From Methanococcoides sp. (GTDB lineage Archaea; Halobacteriota; Methanosarcinia; Methanosarcinales; Methanosarcinaceae): DNA of 64,000 nt. How positions within the stretch are numbered: position 1 is the stretch's first letter; each line of letters begins with the position of its first letter. Position numbers and translations under genes: made by a program. Below the pieces are notes generated by a model. That model saw only the letters and a list, made by a program, of their open reading frames with translations, did no database searches and was not told the DNA's origin. Below, one piece after another: positions 30,577 through 40,311 of the stretch. Location: NCBI GenBank assembly GCA_021108185.1, contig JAIORJ010000182.1, forward strand, positions 79,997 to 143,996, given 5' to 3'.

Positions 30577-30639
30577 ACTACTGTTCCCCCTGTTACAAAC
30601 GGGATATATTATGTATGAGTGAGGTTAGGAAAAATGAGA

Positions 30640-30660
30640 ACAGGTCAATTAAAGACCTGT
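30640..30660 (-). terminator. Hairpin overlapping the rpsB stop codon
   Basis: ACAGGTC / GACCTGT, a perfect 7-bp inverted repeat with a 7-base loop holding the rpsB stop codon, followed on the minus strand by TTCTCATTTTTCC. It may attenuate transcription between the ribosomal genes and the memo-mvk part of the cluster. Confidence 0.5.
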
Positions 30661-31302
30661 TTCAAATTCACTTGCTTCATAGTTGAAAGGAATATCCCTT
30701 TCGTTTGCGATCTCTCTTGCCAGAAGCCAATATACGAGGGAAAGTGCTTTTCTACCCTTGTTGTTGGTTGGAATAACAAGATCTACATTGGAGGTCATGT
30801 TGTTAGTGTCACAAAGTGCAACAACAGGAATACCTACATTTACAGCTTCCCTGATGACCTGTGCATCTCCTGCAGGATCGGTCACAATTACTACATCTGG
30901 CTCAAAGAAACCTTCCTGGACAGGGTTTGTAAGACTGCCTGGAATGAACCTACCGACCTTTGAAACTGCTCCAACTGACTTTGAGAACATAGTTGCTGGA
31001 TACTGACCATACTGACGTGCGGATACGACAAGTATTCTGGATGGGTCATACTTTGAAAGGAAATGTGCAATAGATCTGATCCTGTCATCAGTTGACTGTA
31101 TGTCGAGTACGTAAAGTCCATCTGTCCTTACACGGTAAACGAACTTCATCATGTTCTGTGTCTTCTGCTGGGTACCAATGTGTACACCTGCTGCCAGATA
31201 CTCATCTATAGGGACAAGTGATGTGGACTCTGTGGACTCTGTGTTCTCTGCTGCTGCGCTTGTTTCAGCTGTAATCTCAATATTTTGATCCGTATTTTCC
31301 AT
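30649..31302 (-). CDS. rpsB: 30S ribosomal protein S2
   Basis: 217 aa archaeal S2 (uS2). Core motifs: [32 protein letters not shown] and [10 protein letters not shown]. The first 22 residues form an acidic, Thr/Ser/Glu-rich extension with repeats of ESTES. GAGGTGAATTT precedes the ATG. It follows rpoK by 13 bases; enolase, often found between them in other archaea, is absent here. Confidence 0.97.
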   Translation of the reverse strand: MENTDQNIEITAETSAAAENTESTESTSLVPIDEYLAAGVHIGTQQKTQNMMKFVYRVRTDGLYVLDIQSTDDRIRSIAHFLSKYDPSRILVVSARQYGQYPATMFSKSVGAVSKVGRFIPGSLTNPVQEGFFEPDVVIVTDPAGDAQVIREAVNVGIPVVALCDTNNMTSNVDLVIPTNNKGRKALSLVYWLLAREIANERDIPFNYEASEFETGL

Positions 31303-31315
31303 AAATTCACCTCAG

Positions 31316-31495
31316 TTATCGTAAATTTCTCTTGACTGTAATAGGTATAACGCCTTTCTCAAATTCAAGTGTAGCTAGATATAATGCGTCAGTGCTATCG
31401 TCTTCGACCAATATGGGTGCTTCCATTGCAATCTGAAGTGATCTTGCCCCTATGATCCTTGCACGTTCATACCTAGTGTATTTCTCATTGCTCAA
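31316..31495 (-). CDS. rpoK: DNA-directed RNA polymerase subunit K
   Basis: 59 aa, homologue of eukaryotic RPB6. It begins [17 protein letters not shown], followed by [12 protein letters not shown], and ends [11 protein letters not shown], all family hallmarks. The start codon is TTG at 31495, backed by AAGGGTGAT six bases upstream; no ATG is in frame. A separate TATA element (TTAATATATAAT, about 31556-31568) gives it its own promoter, unlike the tightly packed genes around it. Confidence 0.93.
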   Translation of the reverse strand: MSNEKYTRYERARIIGARSLQIAMEAPILVEDDSTDALYLATLEFEKGVIPITVKRNLR

Positions 31496-31629
31496 TTAAT
31501 CACCCTTATTAAAAAATCATTAATGAAATATTTTGAACAAACATAGTCAGACGATATTATATATTAACAAATAATCAAATCCAGAAACAGTATTCATTTG
31601 GTTTCGTTCTGACTTATTAAATATATGAA

Positions 31630-31815
31630 AGTGTTATTCGGAATCCCTCCGAATGTGGTTATCGATCTTAGTGAAGGCTGATATTATCAGTTAGCCCAAA
31701 ATGGGCCAATGGAACCGCTGAGATCGGTCCTCAGGTGCCGGTTTATTTCGCACAGATTCCAATAAAGGGCTGTGGCCCGAACACCAAAAGGTGCTCGGAG
31801 TACCTTGCAACCCAT
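31630..31815. other. Structured intergenic block between rpoN and rpoK
   Basis: No gene fits this 186-base stretch, within a 320-base gap in an otherwise tight operon. It has a chain of inverted repeats: ATTCGGA/TCCGAAT (31637-31655), CTGATA/TATCAG, AGCCCA/TGGGC(C), CTGAG/CTCAG, CACAG/CTGTG and a 9-bp GC-rich hairpin around an AAAA loop (about 31778-31797). It is flanked on the low-coordinate side by TATA-like sequences. This looks like a structured RNA or a long operon-internal leader; I do not recognise the class and it does not fold as a tRNA. Confidence 0.4.
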
Positions 31816-32004
31816 TTACTGATATGGAGCCATTGTGTCCACAAGCTCGACATGAGCAAGGAACATTCTCCTGCAACAGTACCTAACGAACTTCAGGTCA
31901 TCGAGTACTGTAGCAGGGTCTTCTCCTTCACCTGTACGACGTTTGTACTCTTCCCAGCCTTCCGCAATAACCTTTCCACATGTGAAACAGCGAACTGGAA
32001 TCAT
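31816..32004 (-). CDS. rpoN: DNA-directed RNA polymerase subunit N
   Basis: 62 aa, homologue of eukaryotic RPB10. The zinc ligands are in CFTCG (residues 6-9) and YCCRR (about residues 43-47). Starts MIPVRCF as usual. Lies 14 bases after rpsI in the conserved L18e-L13-S9-N-K order. Confidence 0.97.
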   Translation of the reverse strand: MIPVRCFTCGKVIAEGWEEYKRRTGEGEDPATVLDDLKFVRYCCRRMFLAHVELVDTMAPYQ

Positions 32005-32018
32005 TGTAACTACCCGCC

Positions 32019-32423
32019 TTACCTGTAAGATTTCTGATATTTAGCACGTGCACCTGGTCCACCGAACTTCTTGGTCTCTTTCTTCCTGGCATCGTTTACC
32101 AGAAGATTCCTGTCGTATGCCATGAAAGCATCTCTGAGGTCGGTGTCGTTGGTCCACTCTACAATTCCTCTTGCGATAGCAGTTCTGATCGCATTTGCCT
32201 GGCCCATGATTCCGCCACCACTGACCTTTACATCAATGTCAAGGCCAGAAACAGCTTCGCTTGCCAGCATTAGAGGTTCGATGATCTTAAGTTTTGCGAA
32301 CATAGGTTCGTAGATCTCAACAGGTTTCTTGTTGATCCTAGCTTTACCTGTTCCTGCAGAAACTGTTGCTCGTGCAATTGCAGTTTTGTTTTTACCGGAC
32401 GTATTAACAACTTTAGTAGCCAT
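32019..32423 (-). CDS. rpsI: 30S ribosomal protein S9
   Basis: 134 aa (uS9). Shows [14 protein letters not shown] at the start, [18 protein letters not shown] in the middle and the terminal KYQKSYR tail that reaches the P-site tRNA. Overlaps nothing; 13 bases after rplM. Confidence 0.97.
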   Translation of the reverse strand: MATKVVNTSGKNKTAIARATVSAGTGKARINKKPVEIYEPMFAKLKIIEPLMLASEAVSGLDIDVKVSGGGIMGQANAIRTAIARGIVEWTNDTDLRDAFMAYDRNLLVNDARKKETKKFGGPGARAKYQKSYR

Positions 32424-32436
32424 GAATAAATCTCCC

Positions 32437-32856
32437 TTAGAATTTAGAACCTAACTTGTGGCTTACTTCGCCAATGGTCACATACTTGTTAGAACTAAGA
32501 CGCGTCATTTCTGCGTTTTCGACACTAACAAATTCTGCATCCTGGTATTCATAAGGAATACCTACATACACCTTCAGGCGACCCATTGCGTCTTTGCCCC
32601 TTGCTCGTTTGTAAGGAAGCATACCCCTGACGGTCCTCTTGAGGATCCTGTCTGGTCTTCTAGGGAAGTAAGGACCGAATTCACGTGTGCCCATATTTCG
32701 AATAATGTCATATTCCTCAAAGGTAGTTACCTTTGAACCGGAGATCACTGCCTGCTCTGCATTCACAATGGAGACTTCTTCTCCTGAAAGCAACATCTTT
32801 GCAACGTTACTTGCGAGCCTGCCCATAATCAAACCATTTGCATCGATTACTGTCAT
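32437..32856 (-). CDS. rplM: 50S ribosomal protein L13
   Basis: 139 aa (uL13), starting [17 protein letters not shown] choose the ATG at 32856, preceded by GAGGTG six bases upstream; a GTG three codons earlier is part of that ribosome binding site. Lies 10 bases after the L18e gene. Confidence 0.96.
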   Translation of the reverse strand: MTVIDANGLIMGRLASNVAKMLLSGEEVSIVNAEQAVISGSKVTTFEEYDIIRNMGTREFGPYFPRRPDRILKRTVRGMLPYKRARGKDAMGRLKVYVGIPYEYQDAEFVSVENAEMTRLSSNKYVTIGEVSHKLGSKF

Positions 32857-32866
32857 TTGAAACACC

Positions 32867-33247
32867 TCATTGCATGATCCTTATGCCAGAACCTGCTGGA
32901 TTCTCTTCCAGAATCTGTTCAATGGTCATGCACTTTCCACCAGCATTTGTGATCTTGTCAACAGCAGTTGTACTGAATGTAAGTGCTGCGACAGTTACAG
33001 CGTGACCAAGCGCACCTGCACCCAATACCTTTCCAGGTATAAGTACGAGGTCATTCTCGGCTGCATGCCTGTTGATCTTGCTCAGATTTACCTCAGCATA
33101 GATCCTGCTAGGTTTCTCGAGCCTCATCGCCATATCCCTCCAGATCGGTGCATCATTCTCACGTGCAGTATCCTTAAGCACAGAGATTAATGCAGGAATC
33201 CTTGGATTGGTTTTCCTTGTAATTTTCATTTGTGTTTTTTTACTCAT
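32867..33247 (-). CDS. rpl18e: 50S ribosomal protein L18e
   Basis: 126 aa (eL18), starting [18 protein letters not shown], with the [15 protein letters not shown] motif. The ATG at 33247 follows GCGGAGGGG; an upstream in-frame codon at 33262 would overlap this site. First gene of the ribosome / RNA polymerase / isoprenoid superoperon; a TATA-like TTTATGTACT lies about 100 bases upstream. The tRNA-Leu gene that precedes it in haloarchaea is absent. Confidence 0.95.
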   Translation of the reverse strand: MSKKTQMKITRKTNPRIPALISVLKDTARENDAPIWRDMAMRLEKPSRIYAEVNLSKINRHAAENDLVLIPGKVLGAGALGHAVTVAALTFSTTAVDKITNAGGKCMTIEQILEENPAGSGIRIMQ

Positions 33248-33378
33248 AATGCCCCTCCGCAAGTTTTCTTACTCACGCAGTAATGCGTTCGAACATTTGA
33301 ACACTTTCCAGTCGATAATTAACTGGAGTTGCCATAATTAAATTAATAGTACATAAAGATTGTGCGGACCCTAACCCC

Positions 33379-33846
33379 TCAGACAGACATCCCTGAAACC
33401 CTACCATAGACATCATCGAACAGCGGCCCCACATCACAACCCAGTTCATGCGCCACCAGCAAAGCTGCAACCTCTGCATCCAGAAGACCATCCAACGACT
33501 CTTGCTTCTGATTGATACGTGAAACGACCTCTCTCTTGTCAATCCCACTATTTGAAACAATAATGTCCATTATCATTTCAATGGTCCCCTTCTCACGGAA
33601 AAGATCAGGAGAAGGTTTGAAGCCCGCAGGAATGTCAAGAGAAGATGCATCCAGGTTCAAGACAAGTTCGCCTTCATCGAACTTCAAAATACCCGACATA
33701 ATACCCTGGTCCCTCACCTTTGAAGCTTGGGCCGGAGACATCCATTTAAGATCGAAGGACAACGAAAACTCGAAGTCCTTTATCGAAAGAGAAGAAGTAG
33801 CATTCTTCTTAAAAGGCGATGCTACCACAAGAGAAAGTTCGTCCAT
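33379..33846 (-). CDS. Uncharacterised archaeal protein, DUF2240
   Basis: 155 aa. The sequence LVVASPFKKN...SLSFDLKWMSPAQASKVRDQG and the C-terminal REVVSRINQKQESLDGLLDAEVAALLVAHELG match the archaeal DUF2240 family as I recall it; function unknown. No Cys or membrane segment. It overlaps the upstream 160-residue hypothetical gene by a base and follows serA, so the three probably form one operon. Confidence 0.75.
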   Translation of the reverse strand: MDELSLVVASPFKKNATSSLSIKDFEFSLSFDLKWMSPAQASKVRDQGIMSGILKFDEGELVLNLDASSLDIPAGFKPSPDLFREKGTIEMIMDIIVSNSGIDKREVVSRINQKQESLDGLLDAEVAALLVAHELGCDVGPLFDDVYGRVSGMSV

Positions 33847-34328
33847 TATGCACCACGTCTAAGCTCATCTATAATAGTATCTGCGACCCGACCGCACTCA
33901 GTCCTTTCCGGACCATCTATATGATTGATCCTCAGAGTAAGTACCTCAGACTCAAGGATGGCACGCACCAAATATGCATCACCCCTGATAGGCACACGAT
34001 TGTACTTCCCATCAAGATAACTATAGGAAAGATTCACCCTGAAATCAATGATTCCCTCCGGTTCAATAGTCTCAAGGACGGAATCCACATTATCATAGTT
34101 CAGTGAGGTAAACTCCATACCATTCATAGCGATCTCAACATGTATTCCCCGCTTTGCCTGAATTCGATGTCCTTTCTTAGTAGTCGATTCGGTCACGAAC
34201 ATACCGAACTTACCGTCCATGCCTGCCATTACCTTCACAAAAAAGATCAGGTCTGAATAATAGCGATGCTTCTGTTCAAACTGGACTTCCCTGTGTGGGA
34301 AACGATGGTATACCCGCTTTCTCATCAT
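33846..34328 (-). CDS. Conserved hypothetical protein
   Basis: 160 aa, soluble, basic at the start (MRKRVYHRFPHREVQFEQKHRYY) and mixed alpha/beta. I do not recognise the family. Start set at the first of two ATGs (34328), 11 bases after GGAGG; an open frame extends upstream but without a ribosome binding site and with atypical residues. It lies 71 bases after serA and overlaps the DUF2240 gene, suggesting a shared transcript. Confidence 0.65.
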   Translation of the reverse strand: MMRKRVYHRFPHREVQFEQKHRYYSDLIFFVKVMAGMDGKFGMFVTESTTKKGHRIQAKRGIHVEIAMNGMEFTSLNYDNVDSVLETIEPEGIIDFRVNLSYSYLDGKYNRVPIRGDAYLVRAILESEVLTLRINHIDGPERTECGRVADTIIDELRRGA

Positions 34329-34399
34329 ATAGATACATGCCTCCGATCCAAACACGGAATGTATGCGTGGGCGATCACTGCCCACACATGAAAACAATT

Positions 34400-35971
34400 T
34401 TAAAGTGTAACTAATTTTGCATCAAGTATGCCATCGATGGCACGGATCTCATCAAGTATAGTCTCAGAGACCTCATTGTCAACATTAAGAGCCATGATGG
34501 TCTTACCTCCGACTTCCACACGGCCTACCTGCATACCGGAAATATTTATTTCGTTCTCGCCAAGCACTATGCAGCATGGACCAATGACGTTCGGACGATT
34601 GATGTGATTCGAAACGATCATAAAACCATGAGGAACAAGATCCACATACTGACCATCGATCATAACGATCTTTGGCTCACGACCGACCACTGCACCGGAA
34701 ACGGACTTTGTGTTCGTACCCTGGAAAAGAGTGATCCTAATGGTTGAAGCATGATCTCCGGAAGTTTCGGATTTACTCTCAACTACTTCGACGTTTCTGG
34801 ACTTGGCCAATGAAGGAGCGTTCACATAGTTCACAGCAGAACCAACTGCATCCTCAAGAATGCCCTTTAAAGCTGCAACAGTTACAGCCCTTGTATCCTT
34901 ATCAGCGATCTCACCATTGTAAGATATCTCGATCTTATCGTAATTAGCATCAAGAAGCTGTGATGCCACACTACCCAACGTCTCAGCAAGCCCAATATAA
35001 GGAGCAAGTGTCGCCATTACTTCCGGCTTTACAGCAGGAATATTGATAGTATTACGTGCAGAGCCACCATTCAGAACAGAAATTACCTCTTCAGCAACAG
35101 ATACTGCAACATTGACCTGTGCCTCTTCTGTTGATGCACCCAAATGAGGCGTTACGATCACATTATCAAGACCAAGGAAAGGACAGTCAAATGGAGGTTC
35201 ACTGGTGAATACATCGATAGCAGCACCGGCGATCTTCCCATCCCTTGCAGCATCGGCAAGAGCTTCCTCATTGATAATTCCCCCACGTGCACAATTGATG
35301 ACCCTTGCGGAGCTCTTCATCATATCGAACTGTGCTTTATCGAGGATATTACGAGTCTCTTTTATAAGCGGAGTATGAACTGTAATGAAATCTGCCCTCT
35401 GAGCAATATCGTCAACGGTGGTAAGTTCAACGCCCATATCCTTGGCACGGTCTTCAGTAACGAAAGGATCATAGGCCAGAATTGACATTTCAAGACCCTG
35501 TGCACGTTTTGCCACCTCAGCACCAATACGCCCCAGACCGATTACACCAAGTGTCTTGCCATTGACCTCGACACCCATGAAGTTCTTACGTTCCCATTTC
35601 TTAGCCTTTAAAGAAGCATTCGCCTGAGGGATGTTCCTTGCCATCGACATCATCATAGCGATAGTGTGTTCTGCTGCGGAGAGCATGTTACCCTCAGGAG
35701 CATTAACAACAATAATACCTTTCTCGGTAGCTGCATCCACATCGATATTATCGACACCTACACCAGCCCTACCTATGATCTTAAGATTGTCAGCAGCATC
35801 GATGACCCTTTTTGTGACCTGTGTACCACTGCGAATGACAAGAGCATCGAAACTACCGATCTTCTCTACAAGCTCGTCCTCAGAAAGACCCGTTGAAACA
35901 TCAACGTCAAAATGCTCACTTAACTTTGAAACTCCTTCCTCTGATAATGAATCGCTTACCAATACTTTCAT
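34400..35971 (-). CDS. serA: D-3-phosphoglycerate dehydrogenase
   Basis: 523 aa; first step of serine synthesis. Domains in order: substrate-binding lobe, Rossmann NAD domain ([15 protein letters not shown] near residue 145), the catalytic Arg ([13 protein letters not shown]), Glu and His (TPHLGAST), an intervening ASB domain (about 320-440) and a C-terminal ACT domain from about 450 ([21 protein letters not shown]) for serine control. Long, bacterial/archaeal type 1 form. GGAGATTC precedes the ATG. Confidence 0.96.
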   Translation of the reverse strand: MKVLVSDSLSEEGVSKLSEHFDVDVSTGLSEDELVEKIGSFDALVIRSGTQVTKRVIDAADNLKIIGRAGVGVDNIDVDAATEKGIIVVNAPEGNMLSAAEHTIAMMMSMARNIPQANASLKAKKWERKNFMGVEVNGKTLGVIGLGRIGAEVAKRAQGLEMSILAYDPFVTEDRAKDMGVELTTVDDIAQRADFITVHTPLIKETRNILDKAQFDMMKSSARVINCARGGIINEEALADAARDGKIAGAAIDVFTSEPPFDCPFLGLDNVIVTPHLGASTEEAQVNVAVSVAEEVISVLNGGSARNTINIPAVKPEVMATLAPYIGLAETLGSVASQLLDANYDKIEISYNGEIADKDTRAVTVAALKGILEDAVGSAVNYVNAPSLAKSRNVEVVESKSETSGDHASTIRITLFQGTNTKSVSGAVVGREPKIVMIDGQYVDLVPHGFMIVSNHINRPNVIGPCCIVLGENEINISGMQVGRVEVGGKTIMALNVDNEVSETILDEIRAIDGILDAKLVTL

Positions 35972-36243
35972 ATTTAGAATCTCCGGATGTGATAATAAAA
36001 TGTGATCTTATGAATAGAACATAAAAAAATGTTTAAATATGTCCATTAATGACACGTTTTGTCATTTATCTATCATAAAACACATCCTTCTAAATATAGC
36101 TAACTATACTTACGTAGCATCAGAAAAGATACATCATAGATACATCAGGACAGCATCACGTCCAAGTGCCGTAAAAAGAAAAAGGGAAAGGACATATGCC
36201 CTTCAGATATTACAATTAAGATATTTCACTGAATATGCAGTCA

Positions 36244-36519
36244 TTACTTAATGTACAATCCACACTTACAAGAACCACGCATCTCCACATCACGAGTCCG
36301 AGCAGGACATGGACAGATGACCTTCTTATCCTTTTCCACATCCCCGGTCCTCTTCTGGCAGAAACAGTACCATTCACCATATTCACGTTTATTATTGCAG
36401 ATGCCCTTGACCGCAGTCGTTATGACATCATAATCAGGGTTCAGCCTATAACCAGTGGCCTCTGCATTTTTCTTTGACTTATGATAGAATTCTTCTTCAA
36501 GTTCGCCTTCGAATTTCAT
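36244..36519 (-). CDS. Ferredoxin-thioredoxin reductase catalytic-subunit-like protein
   Basis: 91 aa. Cysteine pattern GIC...WYCFC-X14-CPC-X12-CKC matches the [4Fe-4S] plus redox-disulfide site of the ferredoxin-thioredoxin reductase beta subunit. Methanogen homologues reduce thioredoxins with ferredoxin without a separate variable subunit. It is followed upstream by FprA and ferritin-like genes on the same strand, consistent with a thiol / oxygen-stress role. About 270 bases between it and serA hold no gene I can support. Confidence 0.85.
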   Translation of the reverse strand: MKFEGELEEEFYHKSKKNAEATGYRLNPDYDVITTAVKGICNNKREYGEWYCFCQKRTGDVEKDKKVICPCPARTRDVEMRGSCKCGLYIK

Positions 36520-36555
36520 TCATCATCACTTCCTTGTTTTTAATAAAAATAAATA

Positions 36556-37770
36556 TCAGTTCGACTTCTCCAATGCAAGCTCTGCAAGCCTGCCACCGAG
36601 TTCACGGCACGCCTTAATATCATCCGCGTATGGCCTGTACTTTACCTGAAGACCCGGCTCAATTATCTCAAGCCCGGCAGACACCATCATTTCCTCAACA
36701 TGCTTGACCGCGCCACCGCCCCAGCCAAATGAACCGAAAGCAACAGCGCTTTTGCCCTTAGGACGAAGCCCTTTAAGGTATGTAAGGAAACCGGATATCG
36801 TAAAGAACATGGTACTATGCATGGTCGGAGAACCAACAGCAATGACAGGAGAAGACATGATTTCCCGCAACATCAAGCTCCAATCGTTTTTCCGAAGGTG
36901 GAACATCTTGGCTTCAACACCGCATTCAGACACCCCTTCAACGATCTCTTTTGCCATTATCTCAGTACTGTTCCACATACTATCATAGATGACCAGAACC
37001 TTTGGAACAACTTCACCCGTAGCCCATTTAATATAAGCTTCCACCACCCTCATAGGGTCCTTTCGCCATATGACCCCATGAGAAGGCGCGATCATATCAA
37101 ATTCAAGCCCAAGTTCCGCGATCTTATCAGCATACTTGAGCACCTTTGAACCAAAAGGAAGGAGGATGTTCGCATAATATATCGCAGCATCTTCCATAGC
37201 CCCGCATTCCACCTCATCCTCGAACCTCACCGAAGTGGCGAGATGTTGCCCAAAAGCATCATTGGAGAACAGAATGCGATCTTCTTTCAGATATGTATGC
37301 ATGCTATCCGGCCAATGCAACATCGGAGTCTCGATGAACATAAGCGTGCGTGAACCAATATCAAGTTCATAACCAGTATCCACTATCTCGAAATCCCAGT
37401 TGCCACATCCCCCGGATTCATAATGCTCATCAAGACCAGCCTTACCCCGCTTAGTACAGAACAACTTCGCACCCTTTGCCAACTCCATGATAGCAGGCAG
37501 ACCACTTGAATGGTCCATCTCCACATGATTACAGATGACATGATCGATCTTTGAAGGATTGACTATCCTGCGGATCTTCTCGATCATCTCAGGTGCAAAC
37601 TCGGCCTTCACAGTATCTATAAGGGTGATCTTCTCATCGATTATCAGATAAGCATTGTAAGTACCACCTTTCGGAGTTGCATAGCCATGGAAATCACGCA
37701 GGTTCCAGTCAATAACACCTACCCAGTAGACACCTTTTGCAACTTCGAAAGTATCATTCATAGTGCCCAT
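36556..37770 (-). CDS. fprA: F420H2 oxidase / A-type flavoprotein FprA
   Basis: 404 aa: an N-terminal metallo-beta-lactamase-like diiron domain (ligands in NHVEMDHSSG and later H residues) and a C-terminal flavodoxin domain from about residue 255 (VLVIYDSMWNSTE, GSPTMHSTM, GSFGWGGGA). Methanogen FprA reduces O2 to water with F420H2, removing oxygen. The ATG at 37770 has GGGGT seven bases upstream. Lies 18 bases downstream of a ferritin-like gene and upstream of the FTR-like gene, together an oxygen-defence operon. Confidence 0.93.
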   Translation of the reverse strand: MGTMNDTFEVAKGVYWVGVIDWNLRDFHGYATPKGGTYNAYLIIDEKITLIDTVKAEFAPEMIEKIRRIVNPSKIDHVICNHVEMDHSSGLPAIMELAKGAKLFCTKRGKAGLDEHYESGGCGNWDFEIVDTGYELDIGSRTLMFIETPMLHWPDSMHTYLKEDRILFSNDAFGQHLATSVRFEDEVECGAMEDAAIYYANILLPFGSKVLKYADKIAELGLEFDMIAPSHGVIWRKDPMRVVEAYIKWATGEVVPKVLVIYDSMWNSTEIMAKEIVEGVSECGVEAKMFHLRKNDWSLMLREIMSSPVIAVGSPTMHSTMFFTISGFLTYLKGLRPKGKSAVAFGSFGWGGGAVKHVEEMMVSAGLEIIEPGLQVKYRPYADDIKACRELGGRLAELALEKSN

Positions 37771-37788
37771 ACCATTGACCCCGTCAAT

Positions 37789-38265
37789 TCAGGTCTGCAT
37801 CCTAAACCCTGTGGACACTTCGAGAAATCCATCTATAAGATCATAGTGACCTCTTTCGACCGAAGCAAGCTCCTCGAAAAACTTCTCCTGTTCAGAATTA
37901 TCGGCTCTCTTAGAAAGCATTTTGTAAAGATCTTCGGTCTTTCTTTCAAGCCTCATAGCTGCAAGCAGTATACCGACCTCCCCAAGATCATCTCCGACAA
38001 ACTCTGAAGTGAAAGCACTCTTAAAATCAGGAGCTTCAGAAGCTTCCTCTAACAGAAGTGTCTTCCCCTCAAGATAATTGATCAGATATTGAGCATGCTT
38101 CTTTTCCTCTTCAGCAAGATAAAGGAATATATCCTTTGAAGCCGGATCAGAAGTCTTCTCTGCAAACTCAAGGTAAAAATCCCTACCCTGGTCCTCAAAA
38201 GAGATACCAAGTTTTACCGCATCTTCAATAGAATCTATACTCCCCAGATTATAGGATTCATTCAA
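37789..38265 (-). CDS. Ferritin-like / rubrerythrin-family diiron protein
   Basis: 158 aa four-helix protein with the carboxylate-bridged diiron motifs: E in FEDQGRDFYLEFAEKT, EEEKKHAQYL, MRLERKTEDLY and ASVERGHYDLIDG. There is no rubredoxin domain, so it is an erythrin-like peroxidase or ferritin-like protein. First gene of the operon with fprA. Divergent from ino1 across a 287-base gap that has several TATA-like sequences but no gene. Confidence 0.85.
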   Translation of the reverse strand: MNESYNLGSIDSIEDAVKLGISFEDQGRDFYLEFAEKTSDPASKDIFLYLAEEEKKHAQYLINYLEGKTLLLEEASEAPDFKSAFTSEFVGDDLGEVGILLAAMRLERKTEDLYKMLSKRADNSEQEKFFEELASVERGHYDLIDGFLEVSTGFRMQT

Positions 38266-38552
38266 TTTGTCTGAAATAATATCATCTCCATGTATTTTGT
38301 CTTAGTCACAAACAAACGCAATAGCTACATCCCAATTGATTTCGCCATCAATATAGAAGCAAGATACCCTAAAAAATAAACAGCTGTCACAACTTAAAAA
38401 CCTTTCTAAAACAAGCAACGACCTAAGAACATACTCTATCCTAATAATTATTATATTAGAAACCTTTTTATTTACTGGTAAACATTAAGACATTGCATAA
38501 CGATTATAGAATATACATAGTCAATCGTTCACTTTAGTTAAGAGGAAGTGTT

Positions 38553-39656
38553 ATGGACAAGATAAAAATCGCAATCGCAGGACTTGGCAACTGTGCCAGT
38601 TCACTGATCCAGGGCCTTGAGTACTATAAAGACAAAGAGGAAAAAGATGCGATAGGACTTATGCATTGGGAGATAGGTGGGTACAGACCTTTTGACATTG
38701 AAGTAGTCGCAGCATTTGACATTGATGAGAGGAAGGTCGGAAAGGACATATCAGAAGCCATTTTTGCACATCCGAACTGTACGACCGTATTCTGCCCAGA
38801 TATACCAGAGACCGGGGTAAAGGTCACAATGGGAAATATCAAAGACGGCGTGTCCGAACACATGGTGAACTACGAGGATCAGTACAGGTTCATCCCAGCA
38901 AAAGACACCGAATCTACAAAAGAAGATGTCGTATCCATTCTAAAGGATTCTGGTGCTGAGATACTTTTGAACTTCCTCCCAGTAGGATCTGAAGAAGGAA
39001 CAAAGTTCTACGCACAATGCGCACTCGATGCAAATGTAGGATTTGTCAACAACATGCCAGTATTCATTGCGAGCAACCCGGAATGGGGACAAAAGTTCGC
39101 AGACAAGGGAATTCCAATAATCGGCGATGATATTAAAGCACAGCTTGGTGCAACCATAACACACCGTACACTTGCAGACCTTTTCAATAAAAGGGGAGTT
39201 AAACTGGAGAGAACATACCAGCTCAACACCGGCGGTAACACTGATTTCCTCAACATGCTCAACCGCGACAGGCTTTCTTCAAAGAAGACCTCAAAGACAG
39301 AAGCTGTCCAGTCAGTACTTTCAGAAAGGCTCGATGATCACAACATCCATGTCGGACCAAGCGATTACGTCCCATGGCAGCAGGACAACAAGCTATGTTT
39401 CCTGAGAATGGAAGGAAAACTCTTCGGAGACGTACCAATGAACATCGAACTTCGTCTTTCAGTCGAAGATTCACCAAACTCCGCAGGAGTTGTCATTGAT
39501 GCCATACGCTGCTGCAAACTTGCACTGGTCAGAGGAGTAGGCGGAATACTCCATTCACCATCCGCATACTTCATGAAACACCCACCTCAGCAGTTCACTG
39601 ACGATGTGGCACACATCATGACAAATGAGTTCATAGAAGGCAAAAGAGATAACTGA
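38553..39656 (+). CDS. ino1: Myo-inositol-1-phosphate synthase
   Basis: 367 aa NAD-dependent enzyme that converts glucose-6-phosphate to inositol-1-phosphate, used for archaetidylinositol lipids. It has the N-terminal AGLGNCASSLIQG nucleotide loop and the conserved block with GDDIKAQLGATITHR and NTGGNTDFLNM. The ribosome binding site AGAGGAAGTG precedes the ATG. It ends in a strong hairpin shared with the convergent flavoprotein gene. It is a metabolic gene embedded in a redox neighbourhood. Confidence 0.94.
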   Translation: MDKIKIAIAGLGNCASSLIQGLEYYKDKEEKDAIGLMHWEIGGYRPFDIEVVAAFDIDERKVGKDISEAIFAHPNCTTVFCPDIPETGVKVTMGNIKDGVSEHMVNYEDQYRFIPAKDTESTKEDVVSILKDSGAEILLNFLPVGSEEGTKFYAQCALDANVGFVNNMPVFIASNPEWGQKFADKGIPIIGDDIKAQLGATITHRTLADLFNKRGVKLERTYQLNTGGNTDFLNMLNRDRLSSKKTSKTEAVQSVLSERLDDHNIHVGPSDYVPWQQDNKLCFLRMEGKLFGDVPMNIELRLSVEDSPNSAGVVIDAIRCCKLALVRGVGGILHSPSAYFMKHPPQQFTDDVAHIMTNEFIEGKRDN

Positions 39657-39720
39657 GCTATTTTAAGATCTATATCTCAGCAGAGGATACAGATTATTTT
39701 AAGAAATAAAGTAATTAAAT

Positions 39721-39762
39721 GATGGTTATTCCGGAACTAGCCGGAAACCATCATTTATTTTT
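39721..39762. terminator. Bidirectional terminator between ino1 and afpA
   Basis: GATGGTT plus TCCGG (with a 2-base bulge) pair with CCGGA plus AACCATC around a 6-base loop AACTAG. The hairpin is followed by ATTTATTTTT on the plus strand and by ATTTAATTAC on the minus strand, serving both convergent genes. Confidence 0.75.
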
Positions 39763-40297
39763 CCACACCGAGGATCTTGTAAATATCTTCCGGCTTTTCG
39801 ATGAGCGTTATATTTTCCATCTGTGAAAGTTTCTCAGAATTGGAAACATCTATTTCACGCATCTTCAACGTCATCTTCTTTCCACTGGGCGCATACGTGT
39901 CCACAGTTCCACGTTTCTGGTCAACTGCAAGAATATAGATAGGAGTATCACCCTTTGCTGTCTGTGCAACGACATTCGTAACAAGCGTATCGGCGATGCC
40001 GTGAACGATCTTGGCCACACTGTTAGCCGTTGCAGGTGAAATTATCAAAGCATCGTAATGACCCACCTGAAGAGGACCTGCAATGAAAGGCGAGTTCGGA
40101 CCCACACCGGTCTTGAAATTAGGGAAATCCCTCTGAATATCATCCCAAATACGATACCACTTCATAACGGTCTCACCCTCCTTTGAAAGGAAGACCATGA
40201 ACTCAAGATCAGTACGTTCCTGAATATCCTTCATGACCTGATACGTCTCAACGATCTGGTCGCCTGAACCTGTAATACCCCATGCAATACGTTTCAT
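39755..40297 (-). CDS. afpA: Archaeoflavoprotein AfpA
   Basis: 180 aa FMN protein of the flavoprotein / DmrB superfamily, starting MKRIAWGITGSG, with SPATANSVAKIVHGIADTLVTN forming the FMN and oligomer site. In Archaeoglobus and methanogens it passes electrons from ferredoxin to iron-sulfur flavoprotein or rubredoxin-type acceptors. I choose the ATG at 40297, which has GGGGGT seven bases upstream; an ATG five codons earlier overlaps the rubrerythrin stop. Fits the redox cluster that also contains Isf. Confidence 0.88.
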   Translation of the reverse strand: MKRIAWGITGSGDQIVETYQVMKDIQERTDLEFMVFLSKEGETVMKWYRIWDDIQRDFPNFKTGVGPNSPFIAGPLQVGHYDALIISPATANSVAKIVHGIADTLVTNVVAQTAKGDTPIYILAVDQKRGTVDTYAPSGKKMTLKMREIDVSNSEKLSQMENITLIEKPEDIYKILGVEK

Positions 40298-40311
40298 ATC
40301 ATAAACCCCCA

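Noticed and set aside
31681..31800. The hairpin-rich block read as a tRNA or tRNA with intron
   Set aside because: No T-arm consensus (GGTTCRANNCC) or matching acceptor stem could be found on either strand.
31691..31876. A 61-codon minus-strand frame between rpoN and rpoK that overlaps the rpoN 3' end
   Set aside because: It overlaps rpoN in another frame, lacks a ribosome binding site and runs through a block of inverted repeats that better fits RNA structure.
36039..36251. A 70-codon plus-strand frame in the gap between serA and the FTR-like gene
   Set aside because: No ribosome binding site or similarity; AT-rich intergenic composition.
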